Notes: generated from the letters alone by a model not told the origin. A stretch of 13,977 bases of DNA from Baffinella frigidus (GCA_026770585.1 MU647039.1:72339-86315); one strand, 5' to 3'. Positions 5,758 through 12,021 are shown, numbered from the stretch's first letter. Program-made: numbers and translations.

Positions 5758-6730
5758 ATGGCGGCAACGACGCGCCACGTCCATTATCTACCCGCACTTT
5801 GGACCGCAGCGTCGCAGGGACGTACAGAGAAGGTCAAACAATTGCTCGCGAACGGAGCGGACATTGAAGAAAGAGGAGGACCATACAGGTACACGGCAAG
5901 GCGAGCCATCTTTTTGGGAGGAGCAAAAAATAGGAGGCCGCACCACGCCGTGTAGCCTCCTACGGTGCCTATGGGCCGATGGGCCTAGGACCACCCTACG
6001 ACCTGACCTGTGTTACCTTATTCTTATTTTACGATGCAGGTCAACGCCTCTACACATCGCGTCCCTGAGCAACTACGAGGTTGTGGTGCTGCTGCTCCTC
6101 GAGCGAGGAGCTGAAGTGTCGCCCACGAACAAGGATGGAGAGACGCCGTTGCACTACGCCGCACTTGGCGGACACACGACAGTGGGACGCCTGCTCCTTG
6201 CCTACATGGCTGACGGTTCGTCAAGGGATAAGAATGGAAGGATGCCGCTCCATTTCTCCGTGAATGAGGCGGTGGCGCTGCTGCTGCTTGAGCACGGGGC
6301 GGATGTGTCGGCCAAGGCATACGATGGCAGGACGTGAGCAACCCTAAACCCGACACCCCAAAACCTAAACCCTAACCCTAAACCCTAAACCCTAAACCTC
6401 TAAACCCTAATCCCTCATCCTGGAACCCTAAACCCTAAACCCTGAACCAGGCCTCTGCACTGCGCAGCGGACCACGGTCGATCTTCAGTGGCGCGGCTGC
6501 TCCTCGACAAGGGCGCGGACGTCTCGGCGAAAACAATCGACGGGAGGAGTGCAGGGCAGTTTGCAACGGCTGGATCGTACCTCCTGGTCGCGGCGATGAT
6601 CAAGGGGGAGGAACGCCGCAGGGGAAAGTGCGTGGCGTTTGCCATGGGGCAGCACGAGCGGCTGGGGGCGGGGTCGTGGGTGCTGGGGCTTGAGGAGGGG
6701 GTGGTGCGGATGGTTCTGGAGCAAGTGTGA
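5758..6730 (+). CDS. Ankyrin-repeat protein with conserved C-terminal module, 3 exons
   Basis: Exons 5758-5888, 6040-6333 and 6451-6730 join in frame to 234 residues ending TGA at 6728-6730. Both introns are phase 2 with GT-AG borders, and joining restores ANK units exactly across each junction (RSTPLHIA; DGRTPLHCAA), which supports the model. Units: residues ~10-44, 45-78, 79-111, 112-141 (short) and 142-174, with TPLH, LLLEHGAD and DG signatures. Residues ~188-234 form the module shared with 4923-5373 and 11632-12021 (KCVAFAMGQHERLGAGS ... MVLEQV). No signal peptide or membrane segment is seen, so it is probably soluble. ANK repeats bind proteins; the partner and the module's role are unknown. 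ATG at 5758 is the first in frame before the ANK region. A transposon sits 15 bases after the stop. Confidence 0.85.
5889..6039 (+). other. Intron 1 of the ankyrin gene
   Basis: 151 bp, donor ACAG|GTACAC, acceptor ATGCAG|GT preceded by a T-rich tract (TTATTCTTATTTTACG). It splits an Arg codon in phase 2. The intron contains GGCCTAGGACCACC and a small AGGAGGC/GCCTCCT inverted repeat, motifs resembling the cores of the transposon families here, so it may carry an old MITE fragment. Confidence 0.8.
6334..6450 (+). other. Intron 2 of the ankyrin gene, made of telomere-like repeats
   Basis: 117 bp, donor GGAC|GTGAGCAACCC and acceptor TGAACCAG|GCC, phase 2. Nearly all bases between the splice sites are CCCTAAA units, several perfect in tandem and others degenerate. 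The acceptor itself derives from a CCCTGAACC variant followed by AG. Removal restores DGRTPLHCAA across the junction. Confidence 0.85.
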
Positions 6731-6745
6731 AGGTTGCGGCGCGTA

Positions 6746-7085
6746 CAAGGGTACCTCGCTCATAAGAAACCGCCCCCCCCCTAGGACCACCATAGGGCCC
6801 TAGCTAGGCATAGGCCTACTGGGGAGGCGCTTTCTTATCCTCTAGCCGGTTTTATAGGATTATATTCCCTTTAGAACATATTTTTGGCCTGTAGTAAAGA
6901 TCTCAAGATTTCATCGCAGCTCGAATTTTTTTAGCAGATTCTGGAGCTGACGGCCAAATCTCGAGGATCTGCGCTTTCAGATTTGAAAAAGGACAAAAAT
7001 TAGGGGCGAAATTTCGCAGCAAACCCGAAATATAGATGGACACTTTATTTTTCAAACCGGCTAGAGGATAAGGGAGGTACCCCTT
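6746..7085. mobile_element. Family A MITE, element 5, split by a nested element
   Basis: Left end CAAGGGTACCTCGCTC after TA at 6744-6745; core CCTAGGACCACCATAGG. The right end is broken at TTTCTTA (6837) and resumes after the nested element as AGGGAGGTACCCCTT with TA at 7086-7087. Removing 6838-7070 gives ~107 bp, near the family length. It inserted in the conserved 3' flank of the ankyrin gene, 15 bases after its stop. Confidence 0.75.
6838..7068. mobile_element. 231-bp MITE with short TIRs, nested in family A element
   Basis: Terminal inverted repeats TCCTCTAGCCGGTTT and AAACCGGCTAGAGGA (15 bases, perfect) lie inside TA at 6836-6837 and 7069-7070. Unlike families A and B the interior is not palindromic and is AT-rich, with no transposase frame. 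This is a separate TA-targeting family and is younger than its host element. Confidence 0.8.
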
Positions 7086-7240
7086 TACCTGTCGTTGAAG
7101 CCGTGAGAACGCTGTGAAGGAATGAAATGGTTTCACGAAGAGCTTCTTTCGCTGCACCAATTATCAGCTTACCGCCGTTGCGCTTTGCGCGCGAATGCGA
7201 GATGGGTAGAGCCCCAGACAGCTAGCGCCCGGGACACAGA

Positions 7241-7408
7241 TTCATAGGCTAACGGCCTGAAAATGGGGTAGTTAGGCATACGGCATTGCCTAGGACCTCC
7301 TACCGTAGGCCGAGGGATCCTAGGACCAAAAAGTCTCGGCCTACGGTAGGAGGTCCTAGGCAATGCCGTAGGCCTAACTACCCCATTTTCAGGCCGTTAC
7401 CCTATTAA
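7241..7408. mobile_element. 168-bp palindromic MITE, copy 2
   Basis: Same length and orientation as 749-916, with about two differences, at arm positions where this copy pairs perfectly (ATGGGG/CCCCAT) and copy 1 does not. Flanked by GA/GA. Confidence 0.8.
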
Positions 7409-7433
7409 GATGAGGATAGTCACGTATTCCTCT

Positions 7434-7569
7434 CGGGGGTACCTCGCTAATAAGAAAACGCATCCCCCTAGGACCCTACCGTAGGACTGTGCCTAGGGTC
7501 TGATGGTGGTCCTTGGCCCTGATGGTGGTCCTTGGGGGGGTGCGGTTTCTTATGAGCGAGATACCCCTC
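7434..7569. mobile_element. Family A MITE, element 6, with 19-bp internal duplication
   Basis: Left end CGGGGGTACCTCGCTA, right end GAGCGAGATACCCCTC then TA. At 136 bp it is 19 bp longer than elements 2 and 4, and TGATGGTGGTCCTTGG is duplicated in tandem (7501-7519, 7520-7538), which accounts for the excess. A left TA is not visible. Confidence 0.75.
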
Positions 7570-7645
7570 TAGTACGCCCTCACAACAGGCGCACGGGATC
7601 CCCTCCCCGCACGTTGTGGGTACGAGGTTACGAGCCTGCTTTCTC

Positions 7646-7715
7646 TGCAGTCCTTTCTACGGAAGGGCGTGTCGTTGGCATATGTTGGGCGAAATCAAAG
7701 CCTAAAGGACCTAAA
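7646..7715 (+). mobile_element. SINE-like retroposon, 5'-truncated copy
   Basis: CTTTCTCTGCAG, then TCCTTTCTACGGAAGGGCG, ATGTTGGGCGAAATC and the tail CCTAAAGGACCTAAA. It faces another 3' end at 8174-8212 on the opposite strand. Confidence 0.7.
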
Positions 7716-7738
7716 TGGGCAATCAGGTTGTGAACCGC

Positions 7739-7892
7739 TTTGGTGCTTTGGTGCTGTCAGCAAAGTTAAGGGCAATCCGTCAGCAAAGTTAAGGGCAATC
7801 CAAGCGTCAGAAAGCAACAACAGCAAGGCATCAAAAACAAAGGTTGCTCTTTAGGTCCTTTAGGTTTCACACGTTTGGTGCTTTGGTGCTGT
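7739..7892 (+). repeat. Local direct repeats
   Basis: A 23-bp unit (GTCAGCAAAGTTAAGGGCAA plus TCC) is duplicated in tandem at 7756-7778 and 7779-7801. TTTGGTGCTTTGGTGCTGT occurs at 7739-7757 and again at 7874-7892. A short retroposon-tail motif (TTTAGGTCCTTTAGGT) lies at about 7851-7866. No gene. Confidence 0.75.
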
Positions 7893-8025
7893 GTATTACA
7901 CTCACATCGAAGGCCACGCCCACCTCGCTCTTGAGGAGATGGGAACAGTCTACGCTCCCCACCGCTAGATGCCGAGGCTCGTAACCTGGTATCCACACGC
8001 GTTGCGGACGAGAGGGGGCCACGCA

Positions 8026-8045
8026 CCCTCTCTCTTTCTCCCTCC

Positions 8046-8085
<40 letters not shown>

Positions 8086-8118
8086 CGCTCGCTCGCTCCC
8101 CTCTCCCTCCCTCCCTCT
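8026..8118 (+). repeat. CT-rich microsatellite
   Basis: CT dinucleotides interspersed with CCCT units and four TCGC units. Apparent frames here (poly Leu-Ser or Arg-Glu) are repeat artefacts. Confidence 0.9.
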
Positions 8119-8173
8119 TTTCACCGGCTGGTCATTTACTCCCAGCTTTCTCGTGTAAAGAAACACAACTGTC

Positions 8174-8212
8174 TCCTTTCGGTCCTTTAGGTTCTTCGAG
8201 CTCCCAACATAG
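8174..8212 (-). mobile_element. SINE-like retroposon 3' end, reverse strand
   Basis: TCCTTTCGGTCCTTTAGG followed by CTCCCAACATAGG is the reverse complement of the family 3' end. With 7646-7715 it forms an inverted pair enclosing ~460 bp, and CAGGCTCGTAACCT (near 7632 on the minus strand) pairs with GAGGCTCGTAACCTGG near 7974. Confidence 0.55.
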
Positions 8213-8219
8213 GCGGACA

Positions 8220-8641
8220 TTGGAACTTGTCCCGAGAGCGTTTTCCCCCCCGCACCTCCTCTGCAGGCAGTCGGGTCTTGAAACCCAGCTAGGTTTGATT
8301 ATCACTTATCACGACTGGAAGCTTAGGGTCAGAGCACTGTATGAGAAAAAACAGGTGTTTACGGATCGCAACCACAATTTTCATCCTCCCGAGGGGGGCT
8401 TGTTTACCACGCAGCGGGCTACGAAGACATTTTCGGTCCAAATCGGGCCAACTTTCCGCTACTTTACACATAGGAACCCCCCTATGCCCCTACGGGTTGC
8501 CTACCGTAGGGTCCTAGGTCTTATCGCTTTGGGGTTATTCAGAAATCCCTTGGAAGCCCGCTGTGTGGCTAGGAAATAGACGCCCAAATCTCAGAATCGC
8601 GCGCCTTCTCGCAGATGCACGACATCTTGACGCAAGAGCAA
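8220..8641. other. No recognisable gene
   Basis: A 119-codon frame (8220-8579, +) has no domain and overlaps a transposon-core-like patch (CCTACCGTAGGGTCCTAGG near 8501). Nothing else supported. Confidence 0.4.
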
Positions 8642-9106
8642 TTTAGGGATTAGGATTCACGGTTTAGGGTTTAGAGTTGCGGGTTTGAGATTTGGGGGTT
8701 GGGATTTAGGGTTTAGGGTTTAGGGTTTAGGGTGTAGGGTTTAGGGTTTAGGGTTTGAGGTTTTAGGTTTGGGGTCTAGGGTCTAGGGTCTAGGGTTTAG
8801 TATTGAGGTTTTAGGGTCTAGGGGTCAGGGTTTAGGGTTGAGGGTTCAGCGTTTAGGGTTTAGGGTTTAGGGTTTAGGGTTTAGGGTTTAGGGTTCAGGG
8901 TTCAGGGTTTAGGGTTTAGGGTTCAACGAGTAAGCTTTAGAGTTGAGGGTGAAGTGTTCAGGGCTTAGGGTCAAGGGTTTAAGGTTTAGGGTTTAGGGTT
9001 TAGGGTTTAGGGTTTAGGGTTTAGGGTTTAGGGTTTAGGGTTTAGGGTTTAGGTTTTAGGGTTTAGGTTTTAGGGTTTAGGGCTCAGGGTTTAGGGCTTA
9101 GGGGTT
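8642..9106 (+). repeat. Interstitial telomere-like array, TTTAGGG orientation
   Basis: About 465 bp, with long perfect stretches near 8710-8750, 8856-8895 and 8985-9050 separated by variants (TCTAGGG, TTCAGGG, TTGAGGG). It is the longest telomeric tract in the window and opposite in orientation to the arrays at 1219-2158 and 6334-6450. Confidence 0.9.
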
Positions 9107-9138
9107 TCCACGGTTTTCCACACGTCGTTCGAGGTACA

Positions 9139-9279
9139 ATGGTCGTCACGAACTCATTGACGCCGCTCCACCGGGCCGCAAGCAGGGGACAAAAGGTGGT
9201 GGCGCAGTTGCTATTGGAGCAGGGGGCGGAGGTGTCAGCCAAGAACTCAAGAGAAGAGACTCCGCTCCACCAAGCTACC
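9139..9279 (+). pseudogene. Ankyrin-repeat fragment (+)
   Basis: In-frame LTPLHRAASRGQKVVAQLLL, then EQGAEVSAKN and ETPLHQAT: one complete ANK unit and the start of another. After 9279 the frame enters antisense ankyrin sequence and then TTTAGGG-like repeats, so homology ends. It could be an exon whose partners are lost; an acceptor such as TTCGAG|GT at 9131 is possible but unproven. Confidence 0.65.
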
Positions 9280-9292
9280 TCTCTCCTGCGTG

Positions 9293-9364
9293 AGGCGTAC
9301 TTCCATTTTTATCCTGGGCGGAAACCTCCGCCCCGTGCTCCAGTAGCAGCAGCACCAACTGCTC
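9293..9364 (-). pseudogene. Ankyrin-repeat fragment (-), head-to-head with the previous one
   Basis: The minus strand encodes LVLLLLEHGAEVSAQDKNGS followed by TP, a typical ANK stretch close to the family units. It is bordered by an inverted repeat CCTGCGTGAG (9285-9294) / CTCACGCAGG (9362-9371). On the minus strand it is preceded by CCCTGAACCCTGCGTGAGCAG, reminiscent of the telomere-derived acceptor of intron 2 in the intact gene. Confidence 0.65.
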
Positions 9365-9365
9365 A

Positions 9366-9476
9366 CGCAGGGTTCAGGGTTTCGGGTTTATGGTTCAGGG
9401 TTTCGGGTTTCGGGTTTCGGGTTTCGGGTTTCTTAAGGTTTAGGATTTCTTGGGGTTTGGTGTTTCTCAGGGTTTC
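9366..9476 (+). repeat. Degenerate telomere-like repeats (GGTTTCG variant)
   Basis: GGGTTTC units repeat several times with TTCAGGG variants. This closes the right side of the ankyrin fragments, which are thus enclosed by telomere-like DNA on both sides. Confidence 0.7.
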
Positions 9477-9619
9477 TTATGAGAGAGATTGATAATGTAG
9501 TGCCAAACAACCAGCGTCAGCGCCGCACATGCTACGCATTGTGCCACTTACTGTACCCCGTGTCGGCCGCTCATACGAGCATTTTCCGGATGGATTCTAA
9601 CTCCACCTCCTACGGTTTC

Positions 9620-9912
9620 TTATGATTTAGGGTGTACGGTTTATGGTTTATAGTTTATAGTTTGTGGTTTATGGTTTATGTTTCATGGTTTATGATGTAT
9701 GATTTATGGTTGATGGTTTGTGGTTGATGGTTGATGGTTGATGGTTTATAGTTGATGGTTTATGGTGTGGGTCACTGTTAAGGGTTTAAGGTCAAAAGGT
9801 TTTACCGGTTTCGGGTTTCAGGTTCAGGTTAAATGGTTTAGGATTTAGGGTTGAGATTTTAGGGTTTAGGGTCTAGATGTAAGGGTGTAGGGTCTAGATT
9901 TTAGGGTTCGGT
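9620..9912 (+). repeat. Degenerate telomere-like repeats (GGTTTAT / GGTTGAT variants)
   Basis: Seven-base periodicity persists, but the unit drifts from GGTTTAG to GGTTTAT, GGTTGAT and back to TTTAGGG toward 9910. Just before it (9481-9620) there are degraded family A right ends (GGTTTCTTATGA) but no gene. Confidence 0.65.
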
Positions 9913-9950
9913 TTTCGCAACGTTCACACTTGCTCCAGGACCATCCGCAC

Positions 9951-10213
9951 TGGAGAGCTAAACGCGTTCCGAAGGCAAAAATGCTTTCTCTGCAGATCCT
10001 TTCTACGGAAGGGCGTGGCGTTGGCGTATGTTGCGCGAAATTAAAACCTAAAGGACCTAAAGGAGATAGGCCGCGTGGTTTCGAAAGGAGGGGACAGAGC
10101 CACCAGCAATCAAGAGATCCTTTAGGTCCTTTAGGTTAAGGGATCCTTTAGGTCAAGAAGAGATCCTTTAGGTCCTTTAGGTAGAGATCCTTTAGGTCCT
10201 CAAGGACCTAAAT
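9951..10213 (+). mobile_element. SINE-like retroposon insertion with 12-bp target duplication
   Basis: The inserted DNA begins TGGAGAGCTAAACGCG, a 5'-truncated family member, passes through the conserved 3' segment and tail (AACCTAAAGGACCTAAAGG at ~10045), and continues as an array of tail-like units to GGACCTAAAT. GACCATCCGCAC is present exactly on both sides (9939-9950 and 10214-10225) but once in the uninterrupted relative at ~4939-4950. This is the signature of a LINE-type retrotransposition event. Confidence 0.8.
10115..10211. repeat. Array of retroposon-tail units, mostly inverted
   Basis: AGATCCTTTAGGTCCTTTAGG-type units recur four to five times and end in a TTAGGTCCTCAAGGACCTAA palindrome. 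These are the reverse complement of the AACCTAAAGGACC tail, so part of the insertion may have been copied back on itself. Confidence 0.65.
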
Positions 10214-10276
10214 GACCATCCGCACCACCCCCGGTTCAAGCTCTTGCACCCACGACACCGTCCCCAGCCGATCATG

Positions 10277-10301
10277 CTTTCTTATGAGCGAGGTACCCCT
10301 G
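10277..10301. mobile_element. Family A right-end fragment
   Basis: TTTCTTATGAGCGAGGTACC and the final CCCTG, followed by TA. The core and left half are absent; ankyrin-fragment sequence lies directly upstream. Confidence 0.7.
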
Positions 10302-10383
10302 TACCCACTAGGGTTGGACCGAGGGGTCAAGCAATGTGCCGCAGCGCATGCGGCGTGCTACGACATAGCAAGCCGGTCATATA

Positions 10384-10553
10384 ATGCCAAAAGCTTCCGC
10401 CAGCGGACCCCCTAGGTGGTCCGCTGGCGAGGGAGTTACAGGCTCTAAAATAGGTTTAAAAGCAATTTCAGGACTTTTAAAATCCTGAATTGTTTTCCAT
10501 TACAAATTTTGTACGGAGTCGCGTCCAAATAAGGGGTTCGCTGGCGAAAGCTT
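10384..10553. repeat. Foldback with three nested palindromes
   Basis: Outer arms around 10386-10411 (GCCAAAAGCTTCCGCCAGCG) and 10525-10553 are imperfectly complementary. Inside are a 32-base palindrome at 10398-10429 with one mismatch (centre CCTAGG) and an AT-rich imperfect hairpin at about 10464-10497 (CAATTTCAGGAC / ATCCTGAATTG). The right arm adjoins the ankyrin pseudogene. Probably a decayed transposon. Confidence 0.5.
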
Positions 10554-10960
10554 TTTGCATGACACCGAGCGCCTCCCGCTATGGCGAACGCCACGCACCT
10601 GACCCGCAGTGCCTCTGCCTGAAGCATCGCCGCGACCCTTCTACGGAACGGCGTGTCGTTGGGCTATGTTGGGAGAAATCAAAACCTCAAGGACCTAAAG
10701 GACCGGAAGGCACGATCCCGGGGTCGAAAATTCCTCCGGGGTCCCCGTTTGCCTTGGCAAACACGTCCGCCGTGCTGAAGAAACAGCCGAGATACCTCCC
10801 AGTGACCTGGAGCGGTGTTCTCCCGTCGTTTGTGCTTCGCAGAAACCTCTGCTCGGTGCTGAAGCAGCAGCCGCGTCACCGCCACGTGTGCCTGATGTGG
10901 GTTGCACATCAGGCCTGCGGCAACAAGCGGAGGCCACGTCACGAACTTGAAACCCCCGAA
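10553..10960 (-). pseudogene. Decayed ankyrin-family gene (-), split by a retroposon
   Basis: On the minus strand 10960-10710 encodes ANK-like VTRLLLQHRAEVSAKHKRRE and EVSRLFLQHGGRV. After the retroposon, 10635-10565 encodes VAAMLQAEALRVRCVAFAIA, which aligns with VAAMIKGEERRRGKCVAFAM of the intact gene. The downstream part of the module is lost at the foldback boundary. No start codon or intact frame spans the copy. It is a clear relic of the same family. Confidence 0.65.
10638..10704 (+). mobile_element. SINE-like retroposon, 5'-truncated, inside an ankyrin pseudogene
   Basis: CTTCTACGGAACGGCGTG, TATGTTGGGAGAAATC and AACCTCAAGGACCTAAAGG. The related gene at about 5070-5085 is continuous (CGCCGCGATCCGAAGG), while here CGCCGCGACC is followed by the retroposon and then GGAAGGCACG, so that gene supplies an empty-site comparison. 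A target duplication is at most GACC and is blurred by the tail. Confidence 0.7.
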
Positions 10961-10988
10961 CTTTCCGCTTGAAACCACCGAACTTTGC
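10943..10988 (+). repeat. Short direct repeat
   Basis: CTTGAAACCMCCGAACTTT occurs twice in succession (about 10944 and 10969), spaced 25 bases apart. No function apparent. Confidence 0.6.
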
Positions 10989-11008
10989 ATTCGTTGATTT
11001 GCTTGGGA

Positions 11009-11039
11009 GCTTTTGTTACATCACGGATGTAACAAAAGC
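11009..11039. repeat. Perfect 14-bp stem hairpin
   Basis: GCTTTTGTTACATC, loop ACG, then the exact complement. It is immediately downstream of the tail of the reverse-strand retroposon, so it may belong to its target or be an independent short foldback. Confidence 0.65.
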
Positions 11040-11046
11040 GCAAACT

Positions 11047-11264
11047 TTTTAGGTCCTTTAGGTTTTAAATGCTCCCAACATATGCCAACGACACGCCGTT
11101 CCGTAGAAGGGATCTGCAGAGAAAGCATGTTTGCTTTCGGATCGCGTTTCGCTTTCCAGTGCAGAGGCTCGTGAAGAGGGGATACAGGGTGGCTCTCTTG
11201 GGGTGTTTGAGGAGTCCCAAGTGGGAGCACGCTCGCGCACACACCGAACCCAAGTCAGCCATTA
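11047..11264 (-). mobile_element. SINE-like retroposon, full-length copy (-)
   Basis: Reverse complement of 2931-3147 along the whole ~217 bp with about six substitutions. It shares the same 5' boundary (TAATGGCTGAC at 11264) and tail. The identical 5' edge in two unrelated flanks defines the element's true start. Frames of 60-85 codons here are by-products. Confidence 0.75.
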
Positions 11265-11600
11265 TGAGGCTCATGGTATTCCAATTTTGAAGTATAAAAA
11301 GCTCCAGCCACGGATACCCCACAAGGTGAGAGGGATTATGGGGGGGGGTGAGGTGAGATCAGTAAGACACCAAAGAGGAGCTTTTAGGGGGGAAAACAAG
11401 GTTTTCTAAATTGTTGAACACGACCGCTGTACGCCAGGTGGACAGGTGGGGCGAGACGTGAGGGCTCTAGCAGCCCAGAACCACCCAGAGGGTGGGTGGA
11501 GAAAGAACATCTCGTCCACTAGAACGAGCTTTTAGGTCCGGGTTCATTCTTGGAGCCGTTTGTCAACTTTTGGCCGAGAAGCTTGAATCCAAAAATGACT
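11265..11600. other. No recognisable gene
   Basis: Contains a G-run (11341-11349) and otherwise unremarkable sequence. No transposon ends, ankyrin similarity or RNA gene seen. Confidence 0.4.
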
Positions 11601-11601
11601 T

Positions 11602-11630
11602 TTTAAATACCGGTCAAACCGGTATTTAAA
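11602..11630. repeat. Perfect 13-bp stem palindrome at ankyrin 5' breakpoint
   Basis: TTTAAATACCGGT, loop CAA, then the exact complement. It ends one base before ankyrin homology starts (CAAGGACAAAAGG at 11632), so the 5' truncation of the next gene coincides with it. Confidence 0.7.
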
Positions 11631-11631
11631 C

Positions 11632-12021
11632 CAAGGACAAAAGGACAAAAGTGGAAGTACGCCGCTGCATTGCGCTTCACATCATGGTCACACGGCGTTG
11701 GTTTCTCTGCTGCTTGAGCACGGGGCTTCCGCAGTTGTCGTCGACAACTGCGGAAGGTCTTGTCTGCATTGGGCTGCACACCTCGGCTGGGAGGTGATAG
11801 CGGAGCTTCTATTGGAGGCCGGGGCGGACTTGTCGGCAAAGGACCTCTCTGGGCGTACTCCGCAGGACATTGCTCAACCTCGGATAGCGGGGATGATAAA
11901 GGCAGAGGCATCACGCAGGGCCGTTGCGTTTGCCATGGGGCAGCATGCGCGGCTGGGGGCGGGGTCGAGGGTGTGGGAGCTAGATGAGGGTGTGGTGCAG
12001 ATGGTTCTGGCGCTAGTGTGA
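11632..12021 (+). CDS. Ankyrin-repeat protein with conserved C-terminal module, 5'-truncated
   Basis: The frame is open from 11599 to TGA at 12019-12021. Family similarity begins at KDKSGSTPLHCASHHGHTAL and includes a full ANK unit (LVSLLLEHGA), a second one (CLHWAAHLGWEVIAELLLE) and GADLSAKDLSGRTPQDIA. The module follows in frame (VAFAMGQHARLGAGS ... MVLALV) and is intact here. The first usable ATG is at 11698, mid-repeat, giving 107 residues. Upstream exons found in the 5758 gene are missing, so this is either a 3' exon of a spliced gene with unseen 5' exons or a truncated copy. It shares the post-stop sequence with the other two members. Confidence 0.65.
   Translation, partial: QGQKDKSGSTPLHCASHHGHTALVSLLLEHGASAVVVDNCGRSCLHWAAHLGWEVIAELLLEAGADLSAKDLSGRTPQDIAQPRIAGMIKAEASRRAVAFAMGQHARLGAGSRVWELDEGVVQMVLALV
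11726..11756. repeat. 31-base perfect palindrome inside ankyrin coding sequence
   Basis: 15-base arms CTTCCGCAGTTGTCG around a single T, exactly complementary, encoding ASAVVVDNCGR. It replaces the usual variable link between ANK units, where relatives read ADVSAKxxDGR. Confidence 0.75.

Larger units (their letters stand above)
9918..10270 (-). pseudogene. Ankyrin-family C-terminal fragment interrupted by a retroposon
   Basis: 9918-9950 and 10214-10270 are together colinear with the 3' part of the minus-strand gene (4923-4990): AACGTTCACACTTGCTCC and CTTGCACCCACGACACC match its AACCTTCACACTTGCTCC and CTTGCACCCATGACCC. They encode part of the module around GVVRMVLEQV. The interruption, 9951-10213, is retroposon DNA between 12-bp duplicates. 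At 10270 homology stops at a family A right end. Confidence 0.75.

Noticed and set aside
7867-8220. Arg-Glu / Ser-Leu rich frames around 8026-8118
   Set aside because: Direct translations of the CT microsatellite.
8642-9106. Functional chromosome end
   Set aside because: The array is internal, mutated and followed by gene fragments; it is an interstitial tract.
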